Assembly (NCBI GenBank): GCA_025457915.1
Contig: JALOTL010000027.1
Coordinates: 1-41,479, forward strand
DNA from: Spirochaetota bacterium
GTDB taxonomy: Bacteria > Spirochaetota > UBA4802 > UBA5550
DNA: 41,479 bases
Reading direction: 5' to 3'
Made by a program: the position numbers and the translations under genes
Notes under the pieces: generated by a model
Told to the model about the DNA's origin: nothing
Database searches by the model: none
The model's input: the letters and a program-made list of their open reading frames with translations, nothing else
Shown here: positions 6,660-13,942 of the stretch, piece by piece
Layout: the number at the start of each line of letters is the position of its first letter
Position numbering within the stretch: position 1 is the stretch's first letter

Positions 6660-6726
6660 GCCATTTCGTTCCCGCGAAGAGGGCAAGCTGAACGCGAACG
6701 ACCCGCGTATCGCGAAGCGGGACGAT
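6660..6726 (+). pseudogene. Relic of the cassette lipoprotein A gene
   Basis: Bases 6682-6714 match 2188-2220 of the cassette 2 lipoprotein gene almost exactly (the 'GKLNANDPRIA' segment). Similarity continues weakly upstream. Immediately after it, GCGAAGCGGGACG matches 2341-2353 of the same gene, so about 120 bases between them are missing here. The fragment has no start, no signal peptide and no continuous frame. It is a decayed, internally deleted copy and indicates that the A-B cassettes once extended further or recombined. Confidence 0.65.
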
Positions 6727-7013
6727 GCAGGGAATGAATTTTTTTATCCCCGGGACAGAAAAAAAATAAAATTAAATAAACCGGAGGAAATAACCGGACC
6801 GCCGGAAAGATAGAGGTTGAAACGAGGTTGATTCGAGGTTGATCCGGACCATGGCTGGAGAAAGAAGCGCCTGGCTGTAAATACCGGTAATAATTATTCA
6901 ATCATCAGGGGCCGTTCGTTAATTAAACGGGCAGACGCGTTTACGCGGATGGTGATGTCCGAAGAGTCGCGGATGTCATCAGTGAGTATTGTATAACGGA
7001 GTTGAAGGAAAGT
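6727..7013. other. Gene-free spacer between convergent genes
   Basis: This AT-rich 287-base spacer lies between the DUF1566 gene and the large minus-strand lipoprotein. A small stem (CCGTT ... AACGG) lies near 6912-6929 and a GAGGTTGA-type short repeat occurs three times around 6815-6843. No gene, strong terminator or promoter was seen. Confidence 0.4.
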
Positions 7014-8903
7014 TTACCTGTAATACCCGACCCTCACGTATTCCGGCCTGTAGTTGAACCGCTTGCCGTATACGGGATGGAGACCGTCTTCGTATTGATT
7101 TTCATATTCCCATTTCGCTGCGTTCGGGCCATCGGAAACGACGTCCTGCCAGATCTTGAGGTTGTCGATTAATGCGCAACCATCAAGATCAAATCCTTTT
7201 AAACTTATTTTTATCTTGGCGTTATCATTATTAATTTTTTTGTTTGTTCTTAACCTTTCTATACCATCAATATATATTTTTACAGTATTTTTCTTAAAGT
7301 CACCATTATTATTTATAAGTAAATAAAGGTGATGTAATTTATATATTTGATTTGTATTGCACCATACAGATTCAGGTGGTTGAGTTGGATTAAATTCTGA
7401 ATTTTCTGGTAAATCTATATATAAACTATGAGTATCATAATTATGATGATATTGGATGTTGCCAATATATATTGTTAAATATGTGAAAGATCTTCCTGTA
7501 AGTCTTATAAAAGCAGATAGTGTTACTTTATTCAAATTATAATTTTTATTGCCCAAAGGTGTAATATTGATGAAAAATGGGTATTGAAAAAAAAGATTAT
7601 AATAACCCCTGGCACCAAAACCATAATTATATTTCATTAATTCGGATGTTGCTGATCCTGTTCCGCTCATTTCAATAGTAGGTATGATTCCATAAGGGGC
7701 GATGGTTGGATTAATAATGTCATCGATGCTTTCCATCCTGCACCAGTAAAAAGGTCTCTGGAAAATAAAAGAACCATTGGATAAATCGACATTAAACTCT
7801 TTCGGGGGAGGTGAAACGATGTTGTTGTAATCAATCAGTTTTGTCAATGGAGTCATCCCCAAATCTGTAACGGGGTTTTTTCCATTAATTGTTATAGTAA
7901 AAGATTTTCCATCAGAGAGATTGCCATATTCTCCTTCAACGCCGGAATCGAAAATCCGACTCAAGTCCATCCGTTCGGCAGGGTACCCTGCCAGGAGCAC
8001 GTTCTCCCTCGCGTCTTTTAAAACATGGCCCCTTATCATCGGGCCCGATCCGTCGCAGTCTCCGAACGTTCCGAAGCCGTGATCCAGGTTCGACGCGTCC
8101 TCCAGCCTGTCAGTCCTCTTGCTCAGCTCTCCTGTCGAAAAATTGAAGGCGTATGCCCGCGTCATGGGGTTGCGGGCGATGTCCGTCACCTTTACCTGTC
8201 CGCTTGAGACTTCAAGCGCGTAAAGCCTGTTGTCCCTTAATCCGAGCGGCTTTATTATCACGGCCCTGTCTTCGCCGGAATAATCGCAGTTGAGCCCTGT
8301 CTTTTCGCCTGAGGTTTTATCTTTTATGACTATCCCGCCGAGCGAGGACGGATCGATATCTTCGCTGAAATACAGGAACATTCCTTCGTCAGGGTCCTGG
8401 ATTTTTTTGTTGTCGTGCGTAAATCCGACGACCTCGGGCGGCACCGTGTCGGTCAGCGCCGAAGTTGAGAAACACCAGGAGCGTCCCTTTCCTGTTTTAT
8501 TTCCGCTGAAGTCCTTTATGTCGCCGTTTATTCTGACCCTGTAGTCAGCCGAGGGCTGGAGGTTTTCTTCCGGGGTGAAAATCAGGAGGCTCCCCTCGTA
8601 AAGCTCCGCCGATCCCTTTACCGCCGCCTGTTCACGGACGCCGTCTTTTTTCGCGACAGTGACAAGGCCGTCGTATACGCATGATTCATCTATGGTTTTA
8701 TTGAACGAAACGAGCACTGACCTGTTTGTCCCGACCCCCTTTTCATTGTTCGAAGGATAGGTATAGATTATATTGAGCGCCTGGTTAAAAGACGCGGACA
8801 TGGGAGCGAACAGCGGGATCTGGGTCAGGCCGTGGTAGAGGTTGTTGCAGGCGGTATTTAAAAACAGAGTCGATAAGATAAGAATCTTATGGATATTTCT
8901 CAT
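7014..8903 (-). CDS. Large surface lipoprotein with Ig-like and LamG-like domains
   Basis: This is a 629-residue lipoprotein with lipobox NTAC (Cys19). Residues about 47-150 and 154-257 are two Big_5/SbsA-type Ig-like domains ('YPSNNEKGVGTNRSVLVSFNK', 'PPEVVGFTHDNKKI', each ending 'WCFST' or 'FNFST'). The C-terminal ~350 residues are beta-rich and resemble a concanavalin/LamG-like domain ('LDGCALIDNLKIWQD' ending). Bases about 7190-7900 are markedly AT-rich compared with the Ig-encoding part, giving a mosaic gene. A TTGACA-containing promoter lies about 90 bases upstream. It is probably an adhesin or glycan-binding surface protein; the ligand is unknown. Its 3' neighbour is a gene-poor spacer. 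Confidence 0.82.
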   Translation of the reverse strand: MRNIHKILILSTLFLNTACNNLYHGLTQIPLFAPMSASFNQALNIIYTYPSNNEKGVGTNRSVLVSFNKTIDESCVYDGLVTVAKKDGVREQAAVKGSAELYEGSLLIFTPEENLQPSADYRVRINGDIKDFSGNKTGKGRSWCFSTSALTDTVPPEVVGFTHDNKKIQDPDEGMFLYFSEDIDPSSLGGIVIKDKTSGEKTGLNCDYSGEDRAVIIKPLGLRDNRLYALEVSSGQVKVTDIARNPMTRAYAFNFSTGELSKRTDRLEDASNLDHGFGTFGDCDGSGPMIRGHVLKDARENVLLAGYPAERMDLSRIFDSGVEGEYGNLSDGKSFTITINGKNPVTDLGMTPLTKLIDYNNIVSPPPKEFNVDLSNGSFIFQRPFYWCRMESIDDIINPTIAPYGIIPTIEMSGTGSATSELMKYNYGFGARGYYNLFFQYPFFINITPLGNKNYNLNKVTLSAFIRLTGRSFTYLTIYIGNIQYHHNYDTHSLYIDLPENSEFNPTQPPESVWCNTNQIYKLHHLYLLINNNGDFKKNTVKIYIDGIERLRTNKKINNDNAKIKISLKGFDLDGCALIDNLKIWQDVVSDGPNAAKWEYENQYEDGLHPVYGKRFNYRPEYVRVGYYR

Positions 8904-8977
8904 GATAAAGTCCGTTTTAATTATTGAACGATTTAACGTAATGGTATTTTAAGATATAATTTAACTCTATATTAACG

Positions 8978-8995
8978 TATATGGATTAATGTCAA
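8978..8995 (-). promoter_or_regulatory. Promoter -35 region of the large surface lipoprotein
   Basis: On the minus strand TTGACA (8990-8995) is followed by ATTAATCC and then AT-rich -10 candidates (TAATAT or ATATAG, 15-17 bases on). The TTGA-A/C/T-ATTAATCC string resembles the -35 region found upstream of several genes of the neighbouring lipoprotein array, suggesting co-regulation. Confidence 0.45.
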
Positions 8996-9123
8996 ATTAA
9001 TTTACAGGAAATTGTAGAGTTTTTATCAGGAGATGAAGGAAAAATTTTGAAACGCATGAATGTCCGGGTTTAAAACGTATAGTATGTCTTGTTGGTTCAG
9101 GAACAATCCTAAAAAATTATAAT

Positions 9124-9156
9124 CAAATCCCCCTCTGATAACAGGAGGGGGATTTG
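9124..9156 (-). terminator. Intrinsic terminator of the lipoprotein array
   Basis: A perfect 12-bp stem (CAAATCCCCCTC with GAGGGGGATTTG) and a 9-base loop are followed on the minus strand by ATTATAATTTTTT. It lies about 80 bases beyond the last array gene (9236) and should end that transcript before the neighbouring lipoprotein. The remainder of the 332-base gap 8904-9235 holds the promoter of that next gene and nothing else recognisable. Confidence 0.7.
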
Positions 9157-9235
9157 GAAAATAATTGAAAAACAAGTGATGTAATGTGTTTAATTGCTGA
9201 AGACAAGTATTCTTGATAATTAAATCACCGGGTCC

Positions 9236-9874
9236 CTATCTCCAGCTGTCATTTCCAAAATCCGTGCAGACATCGCCGAAGGCGCTTGAACAGGCTTTCA
9301 CGCGCCATGGATCTGTCGGAGCGGTTCCGGTATGCAGAAAATTCATGGTGGTCGAAGTCATGTATTCCCATGGCTGTACCGGCGTGTATTGAATGTAATA
9401 ATAGGTCGCGCCCGGCACTCCCGTCCATACCGCATTGCCCGTCTGTCCGTTATAATTCAAATTGAAATACGCGTCCGCAGTAGCAGATGTAATATCCGAA
9501 ATTTTCTGGATCTGCATCGCGACCGCGGAAAGACCTTCACCGTTTATGAGTACCGGGAGCGATATTCCCGCATGCGTTATTAAAGATCTCGGCGGCTGGG
9601 CACCTACCGAGCCGTACTCCTCCACCCAGATCACGAAGGTCAGGATCCTTGCGTTGGGTATTACAAGTGTTATAATGCTTACTGGGTCATAGACCTGCGA
9701 CATTATAAGGGTCGCATCTGAAACGAAACCCGCGTAGGCCGCAACATGAAGCTTTGTGGTATTGGCAGGAGGATTTCCGATCAACAGCATGACCCTGGCG
9801 AAATTGGCCGTGCTGTCGTAGCAGGAAAATAGTGACATGCCGATTAATAAAGCGCCAACCAGTGCCTTTTTCAT
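9236..9874 (-). CDS. Array lipoprotein 1 (FN3-like)
   Basis: This is a 212-residue lipoprotein, lipobox LFSC with Cys18 followed by YDS. It is the last member of a six-gene tandem paralogue array. Residues about 22-115 form a conserved N-terminal beta-rich domain ('LHVAAYAGFVSDATLI', 'ILTFVIWVEEYG', 'SLPVLINGEGLSAVAM'). The C-terminal ~85 residues have the fibronectin-III-like pattern 'VWTGVPGATYYYIQ' ... 'WRVKACSSAFGDVCTDFG'. Its first ~55 residues are almost identical to array member 2, and the leader GGAGATAAACC before ATG is shared too, so duplication or gene conversion was recent. A surface-exposed binding or structural role is likely; there is no catalytic motif. Confidence 0.85.
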   Translation of the reverse strand: MKKALVGALLIGMSLFSCYDSTANFARVMLLIGNPPANTTKLHVAAYAGFVSDATLIMSQVYDPVSIITLVIPNARILTFVIWVEEYGSVGAQPPRSLITHAGISLPVLINGEGLSAVAMQIQKISDITSATADAYFNLNYNGQTGNAVWTGVPGATYYYIQYTPVQPWEYMTSTTMNFLHTGTAPTDPWRVKACSSAFGDVCTDFGNDSWR

Positions 9875-9967
9875 GGTTTATCTCCGGGAATGCTTTTTAT
9901 TTATAAACAGATTATCGCATTAAAACCTGTTTTGCATCTCGATTAGAATCGATAAATCAGTCAGCTG

Positions 9968-10606
9968 TTACCAGCTCGATTCGCCCCATTCCGTGCAGAC
10001 GTTGTTGAAGGTGCTGGAGCAGGCCCGAACATGCCATGGCTGAGTCGGCAGAGAGCCGTTATGGTAAATATTCAATACAGGATTGCTGATGTCAATCCAC
10101 ATGTTTCCGCCCCAGTATTCCAGTTCATATTTGTTTGCCCCAGGCACACCAGTCCATACGACATCGCCTGTCTGCGCGGTATAGTTTATGTTGAAAAATG
10201 CATTGGCATTATTGTTTGGAGGTGGCATCGTCGTGCTGGAGATTTTCTGCATCTCCATGGCGACGGTAGCGAAACCTTCGCCGCTGATAATTACCGGGAA
10301 AGATACCCCGACGTGCCCGGCGACTGTATTTTGGGTTCCTAATACGGTTTCTTCAACCCATACAACGAAGGTCAGTATCCTGGCGTTGGGTATTATCAGG
10401 GCTATTATGCTTGTAGGTTCATATGACTGGGTCATTATAAGGGTCGCGTCCGAAACGAACCCGGCATAGGCCGCTACATGGAGTTTAGTGGTGTTTGAGG
10501 GCGCTCCGCCGATCAGAAGCAGCACCCTGGCGAAATTGGCCGTGCTGTCGTAGCAGGAAAACAGGGACATGCCGATTAATAACGCGCCGACCAGTGCCTT
10601 TTTCAT
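9968..10606 (-). CDS. Array lipoprotein 2 (FN3-like)
   Basis: This is a 212-residue lipoprotein with a signal peptide nearly identical to member 1 (Cys18, LFSC). The N-terminal domain shares 'TTKLHVAAYAGFVSDATLIM', while the C-terminal half diverges: it has an Asn-rich linker ('PPPNNNANAF') and a different FN3-like face ('VWTGVPGANKYELEYWGG'). The protein ends GESSW at the typical final Trp. Conserved N-terminus and variable C-terminus suggest a common anchor with differing ligand-facing domains. It has its own strong promoter (10639-10666). The gene is preceded by GGAGATAAACC. Confidence 0.85.
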   Translation of the reverse strand: MKKALVGALLIGMSLFSCYDSTANFARVLLLIGGAPSNTTKLHVAAYAGFVSDATLIMTQSYEPTSIIALIIPNARILTFVVWVEETVLGTQNTVAGHVGVSFPVIISGEGFATVAMEMQKISSTTMPPPNNNANAFFNINYTAQTGDVVWTGVPGANKYELEYWGGNMWIDISNPVLNIYHNGSLPTQPWHVRACSSTFNNVCTEWGESSW

Positions 10607-10638
10607 GGTTTATCTCCGGAAATATCAGTATGTACACT

Positions 10639-10666
10639 ATTATAAGGAAAGCCGGATTAATTTCAA
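10639..10666 (-). promoter_or_regulatory. Promoter of array lipoprotein 2
   Basis: On the minus strand TTGAAA (10661-10666) and TATAAT (10639-10644) are separated by 16 bases, ending about 30 bases before the start codon. TTGAAA-N16-TANTAT recurs upstream of array members 4 and 5. Confidence 0.7.
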
Positions 10667-10707
10667 CCAGTTTTTGGAGATTTTAGGGTCGTTGAAGCCG
10701 TGGTAAA

Positions 10708-11322
10708 TCAGGAGCTTGAGACGGCAGACCATATGCTGTAAACATCGAATGCCGGTGAATAAATCCTTACCCTGTGGTCTCCCTGCACATAACCGCCGAA
10801 AAGGTGTTTCGTGACAGGTCCGAAAACCACCCTGGAAAAGTCCAGCGCGCCGAAGGGCATGGTCTGTAATTCATAATAGTCCGCAGTCGGTATGCCGACC
10901 GCGCTCCAGTTCATGGAGTTGTCGGCGCCTGACCAGGCAAGGTTGAAGATCGTGTCCGGTATCGAGTTCATGGACAGCGGCACCGCGGTGAATTCCTGGC
11001 CGGTAAGGACGATCGGCAGGGAAACGCCGTAGTGGGAGGCCACGTTTGTGTCGTCGGTCCCCCACACCATGAAGGTCGCGATCCTTGTGTTCGGTATGAT
11101 CAGGGTTATCACGGTATTTGGGGTGAACTCCGCCTTTGATATGAGAGTGGCGGAGGAGACAACGCCCGCGAAAAGGCCCACGTGGAGCCTGGTGATCGTG
11201 ACAGGTCCCCCCGTGGGAGGAGCTTGTATCAGCAATATGACGCGGGAAAAATCCGACGTGCTGTCGTAGCAGGAGAACAGGGACATACCGATTATTAAAA
11301 TGCCGACAAGAGCCTTTTTCAT
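10708..11322 (-). CDS. Array lipoprotein 3 (FN3-like)
   Basis: This is a 204-residue paralogue, lipobox LFSC at Cys18. The start is the ATG at 11322 with GGAGAT upstream; a TTG five codons earlier would place the ribosome-binding site inside the gene. The N-terminal domain has a slightly longer loop ('PPTGGPVTITRLHVGLFAG'). The FN3-like part opens 'MNWSAVGIPTADYYELQ' and ends near 'VYSIWSAVSSS', lacking the cysteine pair seen in members 1 and 2. A TTGAAA element at 11378-11383 with an AT-rich -10 area (18-base spacing to TATCAA) is its likely promoter. Function unknown. Confidence 0.83.
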   Translation of the reverse strand: MKKALVGILIIGMSLFSCYDSTSDFSRVILLIQAPPTGGPVTITRLHVGLFAGVVSSATLISKAEFTPNTVITLIIPNTRIATFMVWGTDDTNVASHYGVSLPIVLTGQEFTAVPLSMNSIPDTIFNLAWSGADNSMNWSAVGIPTADYYELQTMPFGALDFSRVVFGPVTKHLFGGYVQGDHRVRIYSPAFDVYSIWSAVSSS

Positions 11323-11459
11323 AGCATATCTCCACAAATAATAAATATGTACATTGATATTGCGAATATTAAATAAATTTCAACCATCTTTGAAATCTCA
11401 GAGTCAAATTCATTAGAGCATTCATATGAAATTTTTAATACTGCCGAAAAAAACATGTT

Positions 11460-12089
11460 TTAAAATATCGATAGCCAATCCGTGCATGCGTTTATTGACG
11501 CGGAACATCCACGGAGTCTTACAGAGCTGACGATATGACCGATGTTGTAACTTGTGGAAGTTGTAAAATATTTTATTCCCCAGTCATAATCGCCGGACAT
11601 GTCCTCCTGGAGTTCGTAATAATCCGACAGCGGCAACGGGCTCCAGGTACAGAGGAATGTGTCTGTATTATAAGTCACAAACGGCGGATTCACTGTGATC
11701 GGGTTCATATCAAGCGAAACGGCTCCGAAAGGCTGGCCTTGCATGATTACAGGTATCGAGTAGCCGTAATAAGTTATCGCGGGATAAGGGGGGAATGTGG
11801 GAGACGGCCATGTCGTACCGTTTAGCAGCTCTTCAGCGAACACTCCGAAAACGATTATCTGGTTGTTCGGTATTATCATGGTGATAATCGAGCTTGTCGG
11901 GAAGGAGCTTTTTGATATCAGGGTGGAGGGGGATACAGCGCCGAGATAAGCTCCCACGTGAAGTGTAGATATATTAGCCGTAGGCGGCGTCTGGATTAAA
12001 AGCATCACTCTCGTGAAATCACCGTTGCTATCATAGCAGGAGAATAGGGACATGCCGATTAATAAAACGCTGGTCAGCGCCTTTTTCAT
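11460..12089 (-). CDS. Array lipoprotein 4 (FN3-like)
   Basis: This is a 209-residue paralogue with lipobox LFSC (Cys18, then YDS). The N-terminal domain is 'STLHVGAYLGAVSPSTLIS' with an extended proline-rich loop ('GTTWPSPTFPPYPAITYYG'). The FN3-like C-terminus is 'LCTWSPLPLSDYYELQEDM' and ends 'ACTDWLSIF'. The cysteines 'GCSASINACTD' probably form a disulphide. A TTGAAA-N16-TATTAT promoter lies upstream and the leader is GGGGAGATAAATC. It is more diverged from members 1 and 2 than they are from each other. Confidence 0.83.
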   Translation of the reverse strand: MKKALTSVLLIGMSLFSCYDSNGDFTRVMLLIQTPPTANISTLHVGAYLGAVSPSTLISKSSFPTSSIITMIIPNNQIIVFGVFAEELLNGTTWPSPTFPPYPAITYYGYSIPVIMQGQPFGAVSLDMNPITVNPPFVTYNTDTFLCTWSPLPLSDYYELQEDMSGDYDWGIKYFTTSTSYNIGHIVSSVRLRGCSASINACTDWLSIF

Positions 12090-12117
12090 GATTTATCTCC
12101 CCGGGTATATATATTCA

Positions 12118-12145
12118 ATAATAAGATGAATTCCCGGAATTTCAA
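12118..12145 (-). promoter_or_regulatory. Promoter of array lipoprotein 4
   Basis: On the minus strand TTGAAA (12140-12145) is followed after 16 bases by TATTAT (12118-12123), about 30 bases before the start. It begins 12 bases after the terminator hairpin of array member 5. Confidence 0.65.
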
Positions 12146-12157
12146 ATTTTTTTATAG

Positions 12158-12189
12158 GCGCTTCAGGAATTGATTAATCCCTGAAGCGC
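12158..12189. terminator. Terminator hairpin after array lipoprotein 5
   Basis: A perfect 10-bp stem, GCGCTTCAGG (12158-12167) with CCTGAAGCGC (12180-12189), lies just downstream of member 5. The T6 run follows on the plus strand; on the minus strand the tail is CTATAAAAAAATTT, so it looks better as a plus-strand terminator, but its position suits the end of the member 5 transcript. Confidence 0.55.
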
Positions 12190-12213
12190 TTTTTTATATG
12201 GATAAATTTTGCA

Positions 12214-12822
12214 TCAAGTAGTGAATTGCACAAAGTCGCTGCATATGCCGAACACAGAGGAACAGAACCTGGCGCGCGCGGAACTGACGGGGGACGGAAA
12301 ATGACAGGACGTACCCGGTCCCTGGTATATCAGCGCGCCGAAGCCGTCATAAACCTCGTAGTAATCGGCCGAGGGCACGGGGCTCCAGATCGCGTCATTT
12401 TGACCGTTGATTACCTGGAAATTCATCGTGTTTGGCGGGGGCCCGGAATAATCGGTATAAACTTGATTCATCGTTAGAGGGACCAGCGCGAAATCCTGCC
12501 CCTGCATGAGAAGCGGGGGTGAATAGCCTAAATAGGTGACCGCTTCGTTAGGTGGTATCGTTTCTCCAGCCCATACCACGAAAATAAGGATCTGGTTGCC
12601 GGGGATCACCAGCGGATATATGTTGCTCGGGGTGAAGCTGATCTTTGTGATCAGGGTCTGCGGGGTGACGGCCCCCAGGAAAACCCCGACGTACAATTTA
12701 TTGATGTTCACCGTTGGAGGAGTATCGATCAGAAGCAAAACCCTCGAGAACTCGGAACCGCTGTCATAACAGGAAAACAGCGAAGCACCGATGATCAGAA
12801 ATCCAGCCAGCGCCTTTTTCAT
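12214..12822 (-). CDS. Array lipoprotein 5 (FN3-like)
   Basis: This is a 202-residue paralogue, lipobox LFSC at Cys18. The N-terminal domain 'INKLYVGVFLGAVTPQTLIT' and 'ILIFVVWAGE' match the array consensus. The FN3-like part is 'DAIWSPVPSADYYEVYDGFG' and ends 'SSVFGICSDFVQFTT', so the usual final Trp is absent. The promoter TTGAAA-N16-TACTAT (12866-12893) overlaps the terminator of the gene upstream. The leader is CCGGAGATAAATC. Role unknown; surface lipoprotein. Confidence 0.84.
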   Translation of the reverse strand: MKKALAGFLIIGASLFSCYDSGSEFSRVLLLIDTPPTVNINKLYVGVFLGAVTPQTLITKISFTPSNIYPLVIPGNQILIFVVWAGETIPPNEAVTYLGYSPPLLMQGQDFALVPLTMNQVYTDYSGPPPNTMNFQVINGQNDAIWSPVPSADYYEVYDGFGALIYQGPGTSCHFPSPVSSARARFCSSVFGICSDFVQFTT

Positions 12823-12865
12823 GATTTATCTCCGGAAAGGTCTATTTATTTGAAAGTATATTAAT

Positions 12866-12893
12866 ATAGTATAAAAAAATCGCCGCTTTTCAA
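12866..12893 (-). promoter_or_regulatory. Promoter of array lipoprotein 5
   Basis: On the minus strand TTGAAA (12888-12893) and TACTAT (12866-12871) are spaced by 16 bases. The -35 box is part of the 3' arm of the terminator stem belonging to array member 6, so the two signals share the same bases. Confidence 0.6.
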
Positions 12894-12919
12894 AGTTTTT
12901 TTATCTTTAAAAAAAGCGG
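12883..12919 (-). terminator. Intrinsic terminator of array lipoprotein 6
   Basis: On the minus strand CCGCTTTT (reading from 12919) pairs with AAAAGCGG (to 12883), followed by CGATTTTTTT. It lies about 30 bases beyond the stop of member 6 and would separate it from member 5. Confidence 0.6.
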
Positions 12920-12948
12920 CCGCGGATTTCGTATTATACCTGTTCCGG

Positions 12949-13551
12949 TCACCAGTTGAGATATTCCCAGGCCGTGGACAGGCTGAAGACCGTCGAATAG
13001 GCCCTGGCCCTGAGCGATCCCGGCTGGTGTCCCGGGTTGAAACTGTTAAACGGCCCGCTGTACGCGGTCTCCCAGAGCCCGGCGTTAGCGTTGTATTCCT
13101 GGAGCTCGTAGCCCGTGGCGCCCGGTATCGCGTTCCAGCTCACGATGAAGGTCCTTGAATCCGCGAACGGACCCAGCGGCGAGCCTGTAATATTGGCCAG
13201 TTCAAGCGCGACCGGGGTCAGGGCCTGCCCGTTGAGGATTACCGGAAGCGATACGCCCGCGTGGGTAAGAATCTCCGTCCTTCCGCCGTTCAGCCCCTCG
13301 GCCCATATGCTGAAGGTCACCAGCGTACCTGAAGGTATTATCATCGGGATGGCCGTGCTGGGGGTAAAATCCGCCTCCGTGATGAGCGTTTCCGGCGAAA
13401 CGAAAAGCAGGAAAACGCCCACGTGCAGTCTTGTCGTGTCAGCCGGCATGTTGCCGGTAAGGAGCAGGACCCTTGAAAAGTCCGATGCGCCGTCATAGCA
13501 GGAGAGGCTCAAGAAAACCGCCATAACCGGCGCCCATATTATTTTCCTCAT
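12949..13551 (-). CDS. Array lipoprotein 6 (FN3-like), most divergent member
   Basis: This is a 200-residue paralogue at the promoter-proximal end of the array. Its signal peptide differs from the others (lipobox SLSC, still Cys18) but the mature N-terminus 'YDGASDFSRVLLLTG' and the domain 'TRLHVGVFLLFVSPETLIT' are clearly homologous. The FN3-like C-terminus has the textbook pattern 'VSWNAIPGATGYELQEYN' and ends 'TAWEYLNW'. The gene is more GC-rich than the others. A TTGATA-N17-TACATT promoter is possible upstream, and the leader GAGAGGATGCC replaces GGAGATAAATC. It may be the ancestral type of the array. Confidence 0.84.
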   Translation of the reverse strand: MRKIIWAPVMAVFLSLSCYDGASDFSRVLLLTGNMPADTTRLHVGVFLLFVSPETLITEADFTPSTAIPMIIPSGTLVTFSIWAEGLNGGRTEILTHAGVSLPVILNGQALTPVALELANITGSPLGPFADSRTFIVSWNAIPGATGYELQEYNANAGLWETAYSGPFNSFNPGHQPGSLRARAYSTVFSLSTAWEYLNW

Positions 13552-13942
13552 GGCATCCTCTCAATATTAAAGTATTTTAAAAATTATTAAAATGTATTGA
13601 TTCGATGGGGGAATATCAAATTAATCCGCGTGTATTTTTATTTAATTTACATATTTTAAATATTGGCCAATTTTGCAGAAACTGATGTGCTGCTTTATTT
13701 AGATGCCTCCTTTTAAAAATATGTCAAATGTTGCGGGTTCCGATAAAATTTCAGCGGTTTCCGTATCGCTTTATAATCCACGGCAAAGATGAAGTTTTTC
13801 CGGTTTTATTCAGAAAAAATTTGAAACCGCCGGGTTAATTTTTATATTACTTTAATACCCGCTCTTTTAAAAAGTATTGCAATCGGCAGGACTCCATTTT
13901 ATACTTGCTGATATAAAAAAAACAGCCTCAGTGGAGGTAAGT
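13552..13942. other. Divergent promoter region
   Basis: This AT-rich 391-base gap lies between divergently read array member 6 and the FecR operon. It contains a possible minus-strand promoter (TTGATA ... TACATT at about 13600-13630) and the plus-strand promoter at 13877-13905. No gene or strong hairpin was seen in between. Confidence 0.5.
13877..13905 (+). promoter_or_regulatory. Promoter of the FecR/cyclase operon
   Basis: TTGCAA (13877-13882) and TATACT (13900-13905) are separated by 17 bases, placing transcription start roughly 30 bases before the ATG at 13943. The same TTG could formally open the reading frame upstream, but it is the -35 element. Confidence 0.65.
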
